A stretch of 64,000 nt of DNA from Amaranthus tricolor (GCF_026212465.1 NC_080048.1:30728257-30792256), one strand, 5' to 3'; positions 11,901 through 24,162 are shown, numbered from the stretch's first letter. A program made the numbers and translations. Notes: generated by a model not told the origin, from the letters alone.

Positions 11901-14900
11901 CTCCATGATATACTTCCTCTGTTCAATTATACTTGTTACTGATTGTGACATTTCTCCACTGAACATATCACCATCAGTAGCAAGTATTTCAGAAAGGAGG
12001 AAGTACTAATTTGTTTTGTCCTTTCCTGTTTACAGTATGTAGCAATTTAGTAGAGGTTCCAAAAATTAAATATGGTCTCAAGGAGTCTTCTACAAGTGCT
12101 TCGTGGAGTTGGCAAGATGTATCTGGCCCCACGTTCAGTTTCTCCAAGGAGGTTCATTATTTCATTATCTTTTATGCAAGCCAGTTTTGCACCTGCATTA
12201 ATTGTGCACGTGTGCGCATTATAATGAATGAATATTCGTTTCCATTACAGGTTGAGTCCTTGTTATCTCCGCTTCAGTTCAGTATTATGAAGGTTCCAGT
12301 CAAGGGCGGATCAGGGAACACTCTAGCAGGTTGGCATTTAAAAGTATTGTTAAAGTGGAAAACAGATTCTTTGCTATTAGGATACATGAACTGTATAGAA
12401 ATGTGAGAGAAGCATTGAGGATTGTTTGATGAATTCTTCACTGCTAAATGCTTTGATATCTCTTTTATGGAAGTGAGATTGTTGTCATTCCTTGTAACTT
12501 ATAAGTAAAATGTTTTCTCTCTTATTTGTATGAACTTAAAGCTGATGAATGCACTATCCGGATGTAGGGATGGTCATGGGTCCAGAAACCTATTGGACCC
12601 GCCCCTTTTTAAGGGTCTGGGTTTTATTTTTTGAGACCCGTTGGATCTGGGTTGGATTTGGATCTCAAAAATGAATAATGGGTTTGGATTTGGGTCTAGA
12701 CCATTGGATCTAGACCCAGACTCAGACCCCACCTCTAAATCCGGATCCTAGACCCACCCAGTAGACTCGGACCCAGACCCGATCCCGGACATTTATTAAA
12801 TAGTCATATTTTTTTTATGGTCAATCTTGCCCCCATTCCAAATTCCAATTCCGCCCGTTCTTCATTCAGTCATTCCCAATCTCACTGTTGCGTACTGGAT
12901 GGGTTTTTGGATAAATCAACTTCTCCTTTTATGTCAATTTCTAGTTGTATACACATTGGGTTGTGTTTGAGGTCCATGCATGATGCTACTATACAGCTTA
13001 TATCTTTTTTTATTCTGGTTATCCGCAGGTGCCTCTAAACCCTTTGAAGCCATTTTTGTGTCTCCCAAAGGAGAGAAGAATGAATCTTGTAACCCATTAA
13101 TTGTAGTTCTTCATGGGGGTCCTCACAGTGTTTTCACTACGGGATTTTCTAAATCACTAGCATTTCTCTCTTCAATTGGTTTCAACTTACTAATTGTGAA
13201 CTATAGGTAAGAAAAAAAATAGGTTTATTGATGTTTTAATTTAGGGAGGAGACTGCAGTTCATAGACACTTTTAGTTGGGAATGGGATCATGCTTTCGGT
13301 ATTTCAATATAGCTTTGCAAGAATGGTCGCCTTTCTTCTTATAAAGACATCATAAAATGCTATATCCTACATTTTAATTTGACGGAATCTCTTATTTTTC
13401 TGTTCTTAATTCTCTTGTACTAGAGGTTCGTTGGGATTTGGAGAAGAAGCAATTCAGTCTCTTCCCGGGAATATAGGATCTCAGGTGTTCTCAAGTTTGT
13501 GCTTGTCATATATGAATCGAACTTTTCTTGAAGTTTAATATAAAAGAGTGTTTTGTTCTCTGCCTAAATATTCCAGATTATGTGCAGGATGTCGGTGATG
13601 TGCTCACAGCTATAGACTACATAATTGATATGAAATTAGCAGACCCGTCTAAAATCACTGTTCTTGGCGGTTCTCATGGTGGCTTTTTGACCACCCATCT
13701 CATTGGCCAGGTAGTTTCAGTTCTCTTTTTCTAGTCCTCCTTCCCATAATCCCGTTCAATACTTGAGTAAATTTTTGTTATTACAGAGTCCAAAAACTAT
13801 ACAGTAGAGGTTACCAGCCCACATAGCCAGCCTTGCCTGCAATCCTGAATACTGTGTTTTTGGCTTTGCTAAGGTCGATATTTTAGTTCAAGCTTGTAGG
13901 CGTTTTGGACTTTGGTTATTATTTTGTGCGGATTTATTCAGGCTGCGTTTTGGGCCGGGTCAAGTGAGGCTTACAGGCCAAGTCAAATTTGATCAACTCT
14001 AACATACTGTTTGAAATCCAATTCCTTGCTTAACTATACTATATTTGTATGTTGCGGAGTAGTATTTGACATACCTTCCTAATTAAGTTATACCTTTAAG
14101 GAGCCTTTATTTGCACATCTACGCTGTGAGTGTTTGCATATGAATCCATTCTTCAGCGCCTGATCGGTGGGAGGCTTGTGCGGAGCTACTGGGTCTATAT
14201 AAAATCATAAAATTTTAGTGTCTGTTAAGCTTGTAATTAACCTACTATATGGATAAGCTTAGTCTTGGTAATTTTTATTACATGTTGCAGGCTCCTGAAA
14301 AATTTGCGGCAGCAGCTGCCAGAAATCCTGTTTGTAACCTTGCTTTGATGGTCGGGACTAGTGATATTCCCGATTGGTGTTTTGTGGAGTCATATGGCGT
14401 TGAAGGAAATGCAAAATATACAGATGCACCCACTATGGAACATCTAAGTGTTCTTTATGACAAGTCTCCGATTGCACATATTAATAAGGTAATGTATCTG
14501 CAAACAAATCGTTATGAATGTAACTGCATGTGTCGGAGTAGTCGTCCCTGATTTATACACCACATCTTCTCTTAGACATTCATATAAAAGGTTAATTCTC
14601 TTGTTTCTATGACAAGCTTCTTAAGATTTAATAACATCTAGATTGACATATGTATAATCATCATGCAGGTCAAAACACCGACCCTATTTCTTATTGGTGC
14701 TAAGGATCTTCGAGTTCCATCCAGCAATGGCTTGCAGGTGACACCCTGCTTTCCTTACCTTATGAATCTTTACCATTTCTATTATTCCAAGGCTATCTAG
14801 AATTAGAATGCTCATTCACTTCTAAATATATTGATATTTAAGTATGGTAAATTGGTAATATCATAAATAGTTGTAGATGTGAAAGAAACCAGGATGAGCT

Positions 14901-16062
14901 GTGGCATTACTGGGCGAGAATTCTAGGCATATTTTAAGACCATTGTGGCGAGATCTTGTTGGGTTCAGGCCTCGGCTCTCTTCATGTCGGGTTTGGTTTC
15001 TAGTTCAGATTGGGCCATGCCTATTTTGTTGGGACAGTAGTCGTTCTGTCCATTTTTGGTTGGGATAAGTGAATTTGTCTGATTCGATTTGAGTTGGGGC
15101 AGCTTTGTCAGGTCTAATTGTCCTGAATATTGTTCACTTCCAACATTCGTTTGAAACAGTGTATCTTTGAGACTTTAGGCCCTTCTTCAACTTCAGCTTA
15201 GTTATTAGGGAGTAAATATTTTGTCGAAATCAATTTAAGTCGGTATAAACTAGTAATTATCTATGAGAAAAGGCGAGAGAATTACCATTAACAAAAAATA
15301 ATTCCAGTTAATATTAAATCAGGTGATGCGAAACAGGGTTTTAAACTATATACTCCCCTCCTATAGTCCTATTCCCTTCAAATGTCCCACTTTTTTTCAC
15401 TGTTCATCAATCACTCACAGTTGTATTTTCTTCGTAATCTAAAAGTTAAAAATAGTTAAGCGAGATTTTATTTGTTCGTCTCTATGTAAATTTATTACTA
15501 TCACCTTTTTATATTCAATTATGCATAATTAAAGATATTAAGAATTGAATTAGTGCATAGCAAGCGTGCGAAACAAAAGGTGACATTTGACGTGAGTTAG
15601 AGCTCCTTTTGCTCTGGCCCGTTATTTGATTGTGCTCTCTCACTCATTCGTATTGTTAATTTCGACAACACTGACGTGATTCTCTTCTTGTATATGTAAT
15701 CATTGTAGTATGCACAAGCGTTGAAGGAAAGAGGAGTCGCAACCAAGATAATTGTATTTCCAGAAGATATTCATGCAATCGATAAGTAAGAAACTTTCAT
15801 ATATTTATGTCATGCTTTTGTGTAGAGCTGATCAGCCCGTAGGCTCGAATTCCGGACTTTTCGGCCTTTTGGCCCAAGCCTTCAGGCTTTTCATCAGTAT
15901 GGGCTTCAGACTTGTCTTCAGATCAGGTCTAATTTGATCACCTCTGTTCTTGTCGTAAGTTAATGTGTACATAACTTACCCTCGTATTTTCATTGCAGAC
16001 CGCAGTCAGACTTCGAGAGCTTCTTAAATATTGGAGTATGGTTCAAGAAATACTGTAAATAG
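5794..16062 (+). CDS. AARE: Acylamino-acid-releasing enzyme (acyl-peptide hydrolase), 18 coding exons
   Basis: This serine peptidase of the prolyl oligopeptidase family (S9) removes N-acylated residues from peptides and degrades oxidised proteins. Exons: 5794-5918, 7521-7696, 7772-8081, 8200-8421, 8523-8741, 8879-8947, 11079-11217, 11511-11662, 11741-11823, 12036-12151, 12251-12329, 13029-13206, 13434-13494, 13588-13710, 14291-14488, 14669-14737, 15709-15785, 15999-16062. All junctions are GT-AG and keep frame. The internal ATG at 7546 gives 769 aa, close to the usual plant length; the upstream ATG at 5794 adds 50 residues. Numbered from 7546, the catalytic triad is Ser622 (GGSHGG), Asp713 (GAKDLRV) and His745 (EDIHAID), with spacing close to mammalian APEH. 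An N-terminal beta-propeller (KAWVFKSD, GWFEGVSWNSDE, FVGWSSD) precedes the hydrolase (VVLHGGPH, LLIVNYRGSLGFGEE). No lesion was found. The protein-family call is very secure. Confidence 0.95.
6693..7015. mobile_element. MITE-like insertion in the first AARE intron
   Basis: The segment starts GTTGTGTTTGGATGGAATG and ends CTAAAATTGTTATCCAAATATAG, so TTTGGAT and ATCCAAA face each other. Between them are purine-rich GGAGGGAAAG runs on the left and their pyrimidine-rich complement on the right, making the whole about 320 bp roughly self-complementary. This is the usual look of a small non-autonomous DNA transposon. Exact ends and target duplication are not clear. Confidence 0.5.
9026..10560 (-). 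mobile_element. Antisense Copia-type (SIRE/Maximus-like) LTR fragment in AARE intron 6
   Basis: The 2.1-kb intron 8948-11078 is mostly foreign. At 9027-9060 it reads TGAATACTCTCTAGAGGGGGGTGAATAG. Its complement, CTATTCACCCCCCTCTAG, resembles the end of many plant SIRE/Maximus-type LTRs just before the primer site. The GTTCGGTTCTAACTAACCTACTCCCCGCC block at 9212-9240 also belongs to such repeats, from general knowledge. AT-rich sequence continues to about 10560. No internal coding region or clear target duplication is seen, so a solo or truncated LTR is likely. Confidence 0.4.
10566..10806. mobile_element. MITE in AARE intron 6
   Basis: Ends of about 45 bp are inverted copies: CATGTTTGGCAACTTGGAATTCATTTTCAAATG on the left and the complement CGTGTTTGTCAACATGGAATTCATTTGAAAATG on the right. 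The body is about 240 bp, AT-rich and non-coding. Superfamily is uncertain because no target duplication could be fixed. Confidence 0.6.
12560..12800. repeat. GGGTC/GACCC-rich repeat in AARE intron 11
   Basis: About 240 bp is packed with GGGTCTGGGT, GGATCTGGGTTGGAT and their complements (AGACCCAGACTCAGACCCC, ACCCAGACCCGATCCCGG). The left half is G-rich and the right half C-rich on the plus strand, so the segment can fold back on itself. It starts near GGGATGGTCATGGGTCC, similar to other dispersed plant repeats. Confidence 0.5.
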
Positions 16063-16200
16063 ACGGGGCTGATAACGTGATCAGCATTTGTGGAAGAAAG
16101 TGTATGGCATAATCGAATACTCACGTCATTTACCTTGTATCATCCATTCTTGAAAAGCTTTAAATGCTTTTGAATAATATATGCTTCATTGTAGAACATC
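16063..16200 (+). terminator. AARE 3' UTR with likely polyadenylation region
   Basis: After the TAG at 16060-16062 there is ordinary 3' UTR sequence. An AATAAT element at about 16172, inside TTTTGAATAATATATGCTTCATTG, is a plausible near-upstream polyadenylation signal. The cleavage site is not determinable. Confidence 0.45.
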
Positions 16201-19200
16201 CGATGAACTGCTATAATAAGCTTATAAGCATGGGTTACGGCTAGTTTCCATGTCTCAAGTACTGATTTGTTCCGTATGAGTGATGCGTGTGGACATTAGA
16301 AATAAGTAATAACGAATCCAAGTATGGGTTACGGGTTTCTATGTCTCGAGGTTAAGACTATTTTATCTCAAGTGCCTTGTGTTCAATACATGACATGCGC
16401 TAACTCAGGAATGTAGTCTTTCATTTTATGCCAAAATTACGGTAACTTTTCATGAAATAATCAAATCAGTTTCGATATCTTATATTTGACAGTCGTAAAA
16501 TAGGCCAAAAAAGTTCAGCCTCGACAGCTTGGTTTAATTACTATTATACCAATGGATTATAAATGTGTAGTGATATTGTATGCCAAGTTACCAAAGCAAT
16601 CCTATCATCTTGATTTTTTTTATCAAGATAGGAATAGTTTGTAAATTACAGCTTTAAAATTTAGAACTTTTGCGAATTATAAATTCAATATTAAAAATGA
16701 TCGGAATTCTGTAATTTGGTATGAACGTTCTAGACTTTGATAATTTAATGGCTATAATTCGCAAAAAATAAACATTAAGGCTGTAATTTACAAATTATTA
16801 TATAGAACTTTGATACTTATACAAGATATCTTTCAATTAGTTTAGAAATAATAGAAAAACAAATAAAATGGCGATTTGTAATCGGTGTTTTTGCTCTTTG
16901 ATTCTCCATTCTTGTAAGACAGTCGAAGAAAAAATCTCATAATCAATCTAAAGGAAAGCAATTTGGGTCTGCTTCTAGACCTATTAAACAAATTTTGAGC
17001 TATTATGTTAGGGTTTCACAAAATTCTTCAAAACCCATTTCTAAAAATGCGATTGGGTTTTACAAATGATCTGGAGTCTTAAAAAATAATCTAGTACGAT
17101 TAAAGATGCTTATAGAGTGGCATCATAAGGTTCAACTGTGTAAGGAGAATTCCAATGGAATAGTAACCCCTCAAACAAAAACTAGAAAGGTGATTGAAGT
17201 TGGAAAGCAGGTTGAAATGTTGAAGGCGAACGACATTCCTACAAAGTAGCTATTTATGGACGCGCTATCCATCAAGCTTGATCCATCTGACTCGAAAAAC
17301 AAACAGGTTTAAATTTTTTTAAAAAAATTAAATTTGGATGGATAATACCCACCCGTCTAGTTAAATAGGCAGGTAACGACACCAAAAACATACCCGTAGA
17401 CGTACATGCCAGTCCGCTTATTTTTTATATTTTTTATTTTAACTTTAAATATCAATTTTGAATATTTGGTGTTTTAGTCATGTTTGCAATCTACATTTTT
17501 ATTTAGTAGACTAAAAGTCCAAAAAGTAGCCACCTCGTTTTATTCTCCTACATCATTTACAAATAACTAGTATATAAACTCGTACAATACACGATTTATA
17601 AATATGAAATATGTAAAAATGTAATTTCAAAGAATAATGCAAGTATATATTATTCTGATTAAATTTATCGAATACAAGACTTTTTTAACGTAAAAATTAA
17701 ATACTGATTTTTTAAAAAATTATTTATCGAATACATCACTTATTCATTCAATTAAATATATCAAATTCTAGGTTAGGTATATAAAATTTCTTTTATAAAT
17801 TAAATAAATACTTCACCTAATTTAGCTTTAATCTTAAAACAATCAATTCTAAATCAGATAAATATTGTCATGCAAACAATTATCATCCATTAAAATAATT
17901 CCATCTATTAAGATTTTCTAAGGTTGACACTTGTCATTTTCAACATTTTTATTAATATGTATCATTTTAATTGTTATTAAGACATAACTTTAGACTTTGT
18001 ATTTTTTTTTAGTTATTATAATGGTAATGCCCTTGACCAAATCACATTTCTAATTCAACATTGTCATTTTTTGTCGTAAGCTATGAACTAATAATAGGAA
18101 CAGAAAATAGTTATTTACTTAATTATAAAATTAAAAACTCATTTGCCCGCAGGTCTCCCCCACTAAGAAAGAGGGTGAATAACGGTATATAAACCCGTTA
18201 AAGTGGGCAAGCTTTTGAAATTTAGGCTAGTGAGTAGCTTTTTACGGGATAAGTCAGATCCGGTATCCGTCCAAACCCGCACATGAACACCTCTACTATA
18301 AAGGTGTTGGGAGATGCTATGCAACAAAAGGATAAAGCTCAGGACACTTTTTCCATACCACAAAACACTGGGCAATTAATAGGAATGGCAATATGAGCGG
18401 GTGAGAGCGGTATACCTTCCCCATACCCATATCCATATAGAATTTTTATACCCACCACTTACACCATTCATGGCAGCTAAAATTTTCATTCCCGTGGATG
18501 GCTACCTGGCTATGCATTCACATTTATTCCCGCCCACTATGGCTAAGTATGTATACCTAGTGGTATTTAAAACAAAACAGATAATTTTATATTTACCCAA
18601 CCTTATAACCGAACCCGATATGACCCGATAAAGATCCAATTTTTAATTGACCTGGAACATCTCACTTGAAATCCACCCGGTGACCCGAATGAACACCTCT
18701 ATGTATACCTCATGTTATACGGTATACCTATCTTATCTCGCCTCTCATTCACTTCAAGTGTGCACTATATGCTCCTTAAATTCGCAATTCTTTACAAATT
18801 TAATAGGCTACTTAAATTTTATCTAAACTATACAATGTAATAAAATAAAATTAATATCCTTTATTTTTTGTCAATAATTATTAATAAAAATATGCAAAAT
18901 CGATATAAAATAGTATCTTATACATAAGCGATGGGCGGATATGAGATGGAACAAGTAGATATAAGGCGGGTCAACGGATGGGGTGGGATTAGTGGATATA
19001 GAGCAGGTAAGACATCATACACACCACCTACTCACTATCCATAACATATACGACTTTTTATACAAAAATCCACTTATTATTAGGGCGAATATAATGTAAA
19101 ATCCGAATAATTCTATCCGTCTGTAGTCCCTAAGGAGAATATCCTTTGTTAAATTATTCAAATCCAAGAATCCTTCCTCCAAAAGGTATGATGTTAAATT

Positions 19201-19253
19201 TTGTTTCTCCATGTGTGAAGGAAGGAGTATCTTTTGTGTAATTTGATAAGGAA
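16201..19253. other. Intergenic AT-rich DNA with decayed repeats
   Basis: No supported gene. At 16867-17250 some weak frames appear (for example EWHHKVQLC and KVIEVGKQVEMLKAND near 17115-17250) but they are short, stop-ridden and unrecognised. At 17260-17420, 18150-18300 and 18370-18720 there are GGGT/ACCC-type dispersed repeats, with phrases such as CCCGCACATGAACACCTCT and CCCGAATGAACACCTCTATG recurring. The stretch ends at the target duplication of the Copia element at 19259. Confidence 0.5.
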
Positions 19254-19258
19254 GAGAT

Positions 19259-19433
19259 TATTAGAATATTAGAATAACTTAGAATAATATCTCTTTGATT
19301 TCTTGCATATTTTTGTATATCTTTGTGATTATGTAGAATATTAGGAAAATATTTAGTTTCCTAAAGTATAATAGCAATCTTGTATATATTGACATTATTC
19401 TTAATGAGAAAGGCAACCCTAGTCATTCTTACA
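19259..19433 (+). repeat. Left LTR of Copia A
   Basis: It starts TATTAGAATATTAG and ends CATTCTTACA. It is followed by the tRNA-Met-type primer site TGGTATTAGAAGC. Confidence 0.92.
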
Positions 19434-19941
19434 TGGTATTAGAAGCTTCGGTTTTTGATCCTGACTCTTTTCTTTATTCTTTCTCTCCCATGGCCTTTCC
19501 TACCACAACCAAAGGTTCGTTTTCTGAAAATCCCGTTCATTTTAACAATCACGGCTCTTCCCACCACCGTGGTGGCCACCACCACACTCGTAGTGGTGGT
19601 CGGATCCACTGTGGCAGCCACCATGGCTCCGCCAATGGTTCTGCTCCCTGGCAGCCGCAACAGCACAGGCCAAAGTCCTCTACTCCTTTTCGGCCCAGCA
19701 GATACTTGATGTGTGTATTTTATATATTATTTTCTACCATGCCCCCATTGTATTTTCATAGCATTTCTCGCGTATTTTGCTCAATTTTCTATTGGTTTTT
19801 ATGCTTGGTTGGAGTGTTTGTTTCTTATCTATTTTGTAGGTACAAAGCTCTAATTATGCTAGGAATCGACTCTTGGAGCGAGATTTGCAAGTTGGAAGGT
19901 CATAAGCTACTCAAAGGTCATTTTTGTGCTGACCAGGTCTC

Positions 19942-20302
19942 ATACCCGGGTGGGTTTCCTCATACCCGGCCGGGTGAGCCTCTCATACCCGGCCGGGTTT
20001 CCACATACCCGACCGGGTTTGCACTTGATACTTAGAAGAATTTGAAGATGTTATTCGGAAGAAAAAGTTGCCACACGCACCCGGCCGGGTTTCCACATAC
20101 CCGGCCGGGTGAGCCTCTCATACCCGGGTGGGTTCCCACATACCCGGCCAGGCCTCTATTGAAGATTAAAATGCTCAGCTGCGTACCCGGGCGGGTTTCC
20201 ACATACCCGGCCGGGTTTACTCCTGGACTTAGAAAATTTTTGACCTTTGAGATTTAGTTATGCTTCGCACCCGCCCGGGTTTCCACATACCCGGCCGGGT
20301 CA
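19942..20302 (+). repeat. CCCGGCCGGG palindrome array in the LTR of element B
   Basis: Twelve copies of a 10-bp palindrome or near-palindrome (CCCGGCCGGG, CCCGGGTGGG, CCCGACCGGG, CCCGGGCGGG, CCCGCCCGGG) occur in about 360 bp, usually inside CATACCCGGCCGGGTTTCC. The right LTR has eleven, at 26050-26390. The rest of the LTR is strongly AT-rich, so the array stands out. It lies just upstream of the TATA box, where U3 enhancer elements would be. Confidence 0.9.
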
Positions 20303-20356
20303 AGCAGTTATTTTTTTTTAGTAACTTCCGTATCCTCCGATCTCTTTGGAGGAGGA

Positions 20357-20364
20357 TATAAATA
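20357..20364 (+). promoter_or_regulatory. TATA box of the left LTR (element B)
   Basis: TATAAATA occurs after GGAGGAGGA; the same sequence is at 26445-26452 in the right LTR. Transcription would begin roughly 30 bp downstream, near 20390. Confidence 0.6.
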
Positions 20365-21196
20365 GCTTTTGAGGAGAATTTCCAGGGGGTTAAGTTTTTT
20401 TCTCTGTTTTGAGGGTTTGGTAGTGAAAGAGATTTATCATATTACTTGCTTTGAGGGATTGTTAATCAACGCTTCGACATTGTAATTTTAATTATATTGA
20501 AGGTATTGATTTCAATTCCAATTTCTTGTTCTTGGTTATTATTGTTATCTTTGAATGCTTGTTTCTCTATTAAATTTAAATTTGATTTTCTGCATGAATT
20601 TCATTGTTGAATCTCTTGTTAGTTTCAATATGCTTAGTGAGTAGTTTTATTTCTAGGGCTTGGTGAAACTATGCAAAAGGTCATGATTCTTGTTTGATTT
20701 TAGGATTTAAATTTGGTTTGTCTAGGCGATTCAATTGATGGGTTTTAGATTGATTGCATGTTTGGCCAATTTGCAAGTTTTATTCGCTCAATTCTATAAA
20801 CGAGAGTTGCGAGTTTGAGTGAACGATTTCCTTCTTTGAACAATTAAGCTTTAATCGCGATAGCTTGTTTTATTGTTTGATTGTCGAATTTGTTTGCGAG
20901 AGCAACATCTTCCTTCGCCTATATTCATTCCTATCCCAATTGTTGTTCATGAATCAAGATCTATGCATAGTGGATCCTTTTAGCCCTAGGTTTTTAATTA
21001 TTGAATTCTATTCATCTCTTATTTTTGCGTTCTACTTAGATAACCAAAAATCCAACATTTGATCGTTAACAATAGTGAACCTAATTTAAATTGTAACTTC
21101 ATTTGTCCTTCCACAGTGGTTCGACCCTACTTTCCCAACTATACTAGTTAGGTGAATTAGGAATTATTTTTGGTAGTAAAACGACCTATCAAAATT

Positions 21197-21214
21197 TGGC
21201 GCCGTTGCCGGGGA
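21197..21214 (+). other. Primer-binding site of element B
   Basis: TGGCGCCGTTGCCGGGGA lies six bases after the LTR end. This phrase is common to Athila/Tat Gypsy elements of plants. Confidence 0.8.
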
Positions 21215-21246
21215 AGGTCAACAATTTTACTTTTTGAATTTAGTGT

Positions 21247-24162
21247 TTGCTTTTGCTAACCCACTCGAGGAACAACTGTTCTTCGAGCGTATTTACGTTT
21301 GTTCTAGTGTTTTTGTGTATGACCAGGAGTACCAACAAGCAACCTTTGCTTTTTGATCCTGAGGTTGAGGCAACTGCTCGTAGAACACACGCAAGTGCGA
21401 AGAAAAGGAGGGCGGAGGCTCGTAAACAAGCTCAACAAGCCTCTCAATCTCTTGACATGGCAGGTCAGGCTCCCGAGAGAACTCTTAGGCAGTCTACACA
21501 GCCCAAGGCTAGCAATGTTACCGCGGGGATTAGGATGCCGACTACTAATGCTGGAAACTTTGACATCAAATCCCATGTTATGAATATGATCACGGGAAAT
21601 TAGTTCTATGGTCTTGACAATGAAGAACCCGTCGATCATCTGCAGAAATTCCTTCAAGCATGTTCTCTACAAAAGATTACTGGGATGACTGACGACGAGC
21701 TCTACTTGTACCTCTTTCGTTTCTCTTTGGCAGGCAAGGCTCAACGTTGGTATAACTCTCTTCCAAACACCATTACTACTTGGGCGCAATTGTCTGATGC
21801 TTTCCTAGTGAAGTATTATCCCGGTTATAAGACTCATGACTACAGAGTTAAGCTCTATAGTTTCTCACAAGATGCGGGGGAGACTTTTCATGATGCGTGG
21901 GAGAGATTCAAAGATTACCAATATATGTGCCCTCATCACGGTATAGAGAAGGAATTTCTTATGCAATCTTTTTATAATGGTCTTGATAATGAGACTAAGA
22001 GGATGGTAGATGGTGCGGCTGGCGGCTCTTTCATGAACAAACAAACTTCTGAGGCTATTTCACTCTTGGATACTCTTGCTGAAAATCAATGGAATAGCTC
22101 ATCTAGGCGCGCAGCTCAAGCACCAAGGAAGGGGAAGCATGAAGTTGAAACTTATTCCCTTCTATCATCACAAATCTCAGCTTTGAATGCGAAAATTGAT
22201 GGGATGCGCATGAATGCTAATACATCTATGCCCGTCAATGCTATGGCTACCTCTAGCCAAGGTGGAGTTGCTTGTGATTATTGCGCTGTGCATGGTCATT
22301 CTCTAATGGAGTGTTCCGTTAATCCCAATGGAGCTATGGGGGTGCCAGAGCAAGTCAATGCTTTTCAAGCTCGTCCTCCTTTCAACAACAATAGCTACTA
22401 TTCTGGAATTCGGAATCATCCTAACCTGTCATATCGCAGTAACAATGTGTTAAATCCTCAACAACAACATTTTCCACCACAAGCACCACAACAACATTAT
22501 GGGCAACATCAGCAATATCAGCCCAATCAAGGACCACCCGGTTTCCAAAGGCCTCCTCAAGGCCATCAACAGCAGCATTTTCAGAACCAACAACCCCAAT
22601 CCGAATTGGGGGAGTTGAAAAACATGATGGCCCAAATGGCCAAACAGCTTGAGCAACTCGGTACTCACAATAAAATGCTTGAAACTCAAGTTGCTCAATT
22701 GGCTGCATCTAGCTCCTCTAGACAAGCAGGAGCATTGCCCGGCCAACCCACTCAACCACATGGCAAGGAGACCGCCAATGCAATCACTACAAGGAGCGGG
22801 TTGAGTTATGATGAGCCGCCCATGCCTCACAATGAAGAGTCAAATTCGAAAGAAGTGGGCATTCCTAAAGTGGTTATTGATGAAGCACCTTCTGAGGCAG
22901 TGCACGAGAAAGAGAAAGCAAAAGAAGAGGCATTGCAAGTGCCTCCCATCACACTTCCTTTTCCCAACCGCCAAGTAAAGAGCAAGCTTGACAAACAATT
23001 CGGTAAGTTCTTGGAGGTAGTTAAGAATTTGCAGGTAACAGTTCCTTTTACTGAATTAATCACACAAGTGCCTGCTTATGCTAAATTCATGAAGGACATA
23101 TTGACTAGGAAAAGAGCTTTTAGTGAGGTGAAAACGGTTGCTTTTACTGAACAATGTAGTGCTTTGCTACAAAACAAATCCCCTCCAAAACTGAAAGATC
23201 CTGGTAGTTTCTCCATCCCCTGTCACATTGGGACACTGTTTATTGATAAAGCTTTATGTGATTTAGGAGCTAGTGTCAGTGTAATGCCTTTTTCTATATG
23301 TTCTAAACTGAAAATGGGAGATCTAAAAGTCACCAATATTGCTTTACAAATGGCCGACCGTTCTGTTAAATATCCTTTGGGTATTTTAGAGGACGTCCCT
23401 GTTAGGGTAGGTAAGTTTTATATCCCTGTTGATTTTGTTGTTCTTGATATGGAGGAAGATCGACAAATTCCTATTATTTTAGGAAGACCTTTCCTTCATA
23501 CGGCAGGAGCAGTAATTGATGTGAAAAATGGTAGACTTACACTTTCTGTGGGGGATGACAATGTAACTTTCAATTTGAGCAATGCTTTGAAAGATCCCAT
23601 GCTTGAGGAAAAATGTTATGCTATTGATGTAGTTGATGTGATTTGTCATGATAACTTGCCCCTAACTCTTATGAAAGATCCTTTGGAGGCCGTTCTTTGT
23701 TTTGAATCTTCTACAGGTGATGCTAGCATTTGGAAGACTGAAATTAATGCTATTGAACAAGCTCTTTGTAATGAAGAGCTTAGTCATAGCAAGAGCAAGA
23801 GAGTGCAGAGGTTAGTTCGGCCTATATGCAAAGTTGAGATGCTTGAAAGGATGATAACGATGATGATGAGCAACAGGATAATGACTTTGACCCCATGGGT
23901 TAGTGGGCTTTTGCCCCCCTCTCAAACTCTGTGGACAGTGCTTGATTTGGCTTGGGGAGGGAGTCTTGATTGTTGCTTTAGCTTACTCTCTTGTATATAT
24001 TCCACCGCTTTTAGTGTAGTTGTTTTGGTTGGAGTTGGTTGTTTCTCTCCTCTTGCAGGTTCTTTTGCAAGTCGCGCTTTGGATAACGTGATGAATTTTT
24101 GTGCTTCAGCTTGCATTATGAAGTTAATTGGTGAGATCTTCCCAACTCTTTTCATTATTTAG
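21247..24162 (+). pseudogene. gag-protease frame of element B with one in-frame TAG
   Basis: One frame runs for about 970 codons and is broken only by TAG at 21601-21603, between MITGN and FYGLDNEEPVDHL. Downstream is the Athila-type capsid region (MTDDELYLYLF, AGKAQRWYNSLP, TWAQLSDAFLVKYYP at about 21685-21830), then a Gln-rich linker with coiled-coil-like ELGELKNMMAQMAKQLEQL (about 22605-22660) and a retropepsin with DLGASVSVMP at about 23260-23290 and IILGRPFLHTAGAVIDV. After about 23850 the frame reads into non-coding sequence, so the final hundred residues are probably spurious. No reverse transcriptase, RNase H or integrase follows. TAG at a conserved Gln position suggests a single C-to-T change; readthrough is possible but unproven. 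Confidence 0.85.

Larger units (their letters stand above)
19707..21191 (+). repeat. Left LTR of element B
   Basis: It starts TGATGTGTGTATTTTATATATT and ends AAAACGACCTATCA. It holds a tract of CCCGG-type palindromes and a TATA box. Confidence 0.93.

Noticed and set aside
16867..17250. Possible small gene or processed pseudogene
   Set aside because: Frames are short and broken, and none is recognisable.
19433..20035. 200-codon frame running from Copia A gag into the LTR of element B
   Set aside because: It crosses the insertion junction at 19707, so it is a chance fusion, not a protein.
19942..20302. CRISPR-like array
   Set aside because: Units are short GC palindromes with uneven spacing inside a plant LTR; there are no unique spacers and no cas genes.
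20865..21062. 65-codon frame present identically at 26953-27150
   Set aside because: Identical only because both lie in the two LTRs; no start context or domain.
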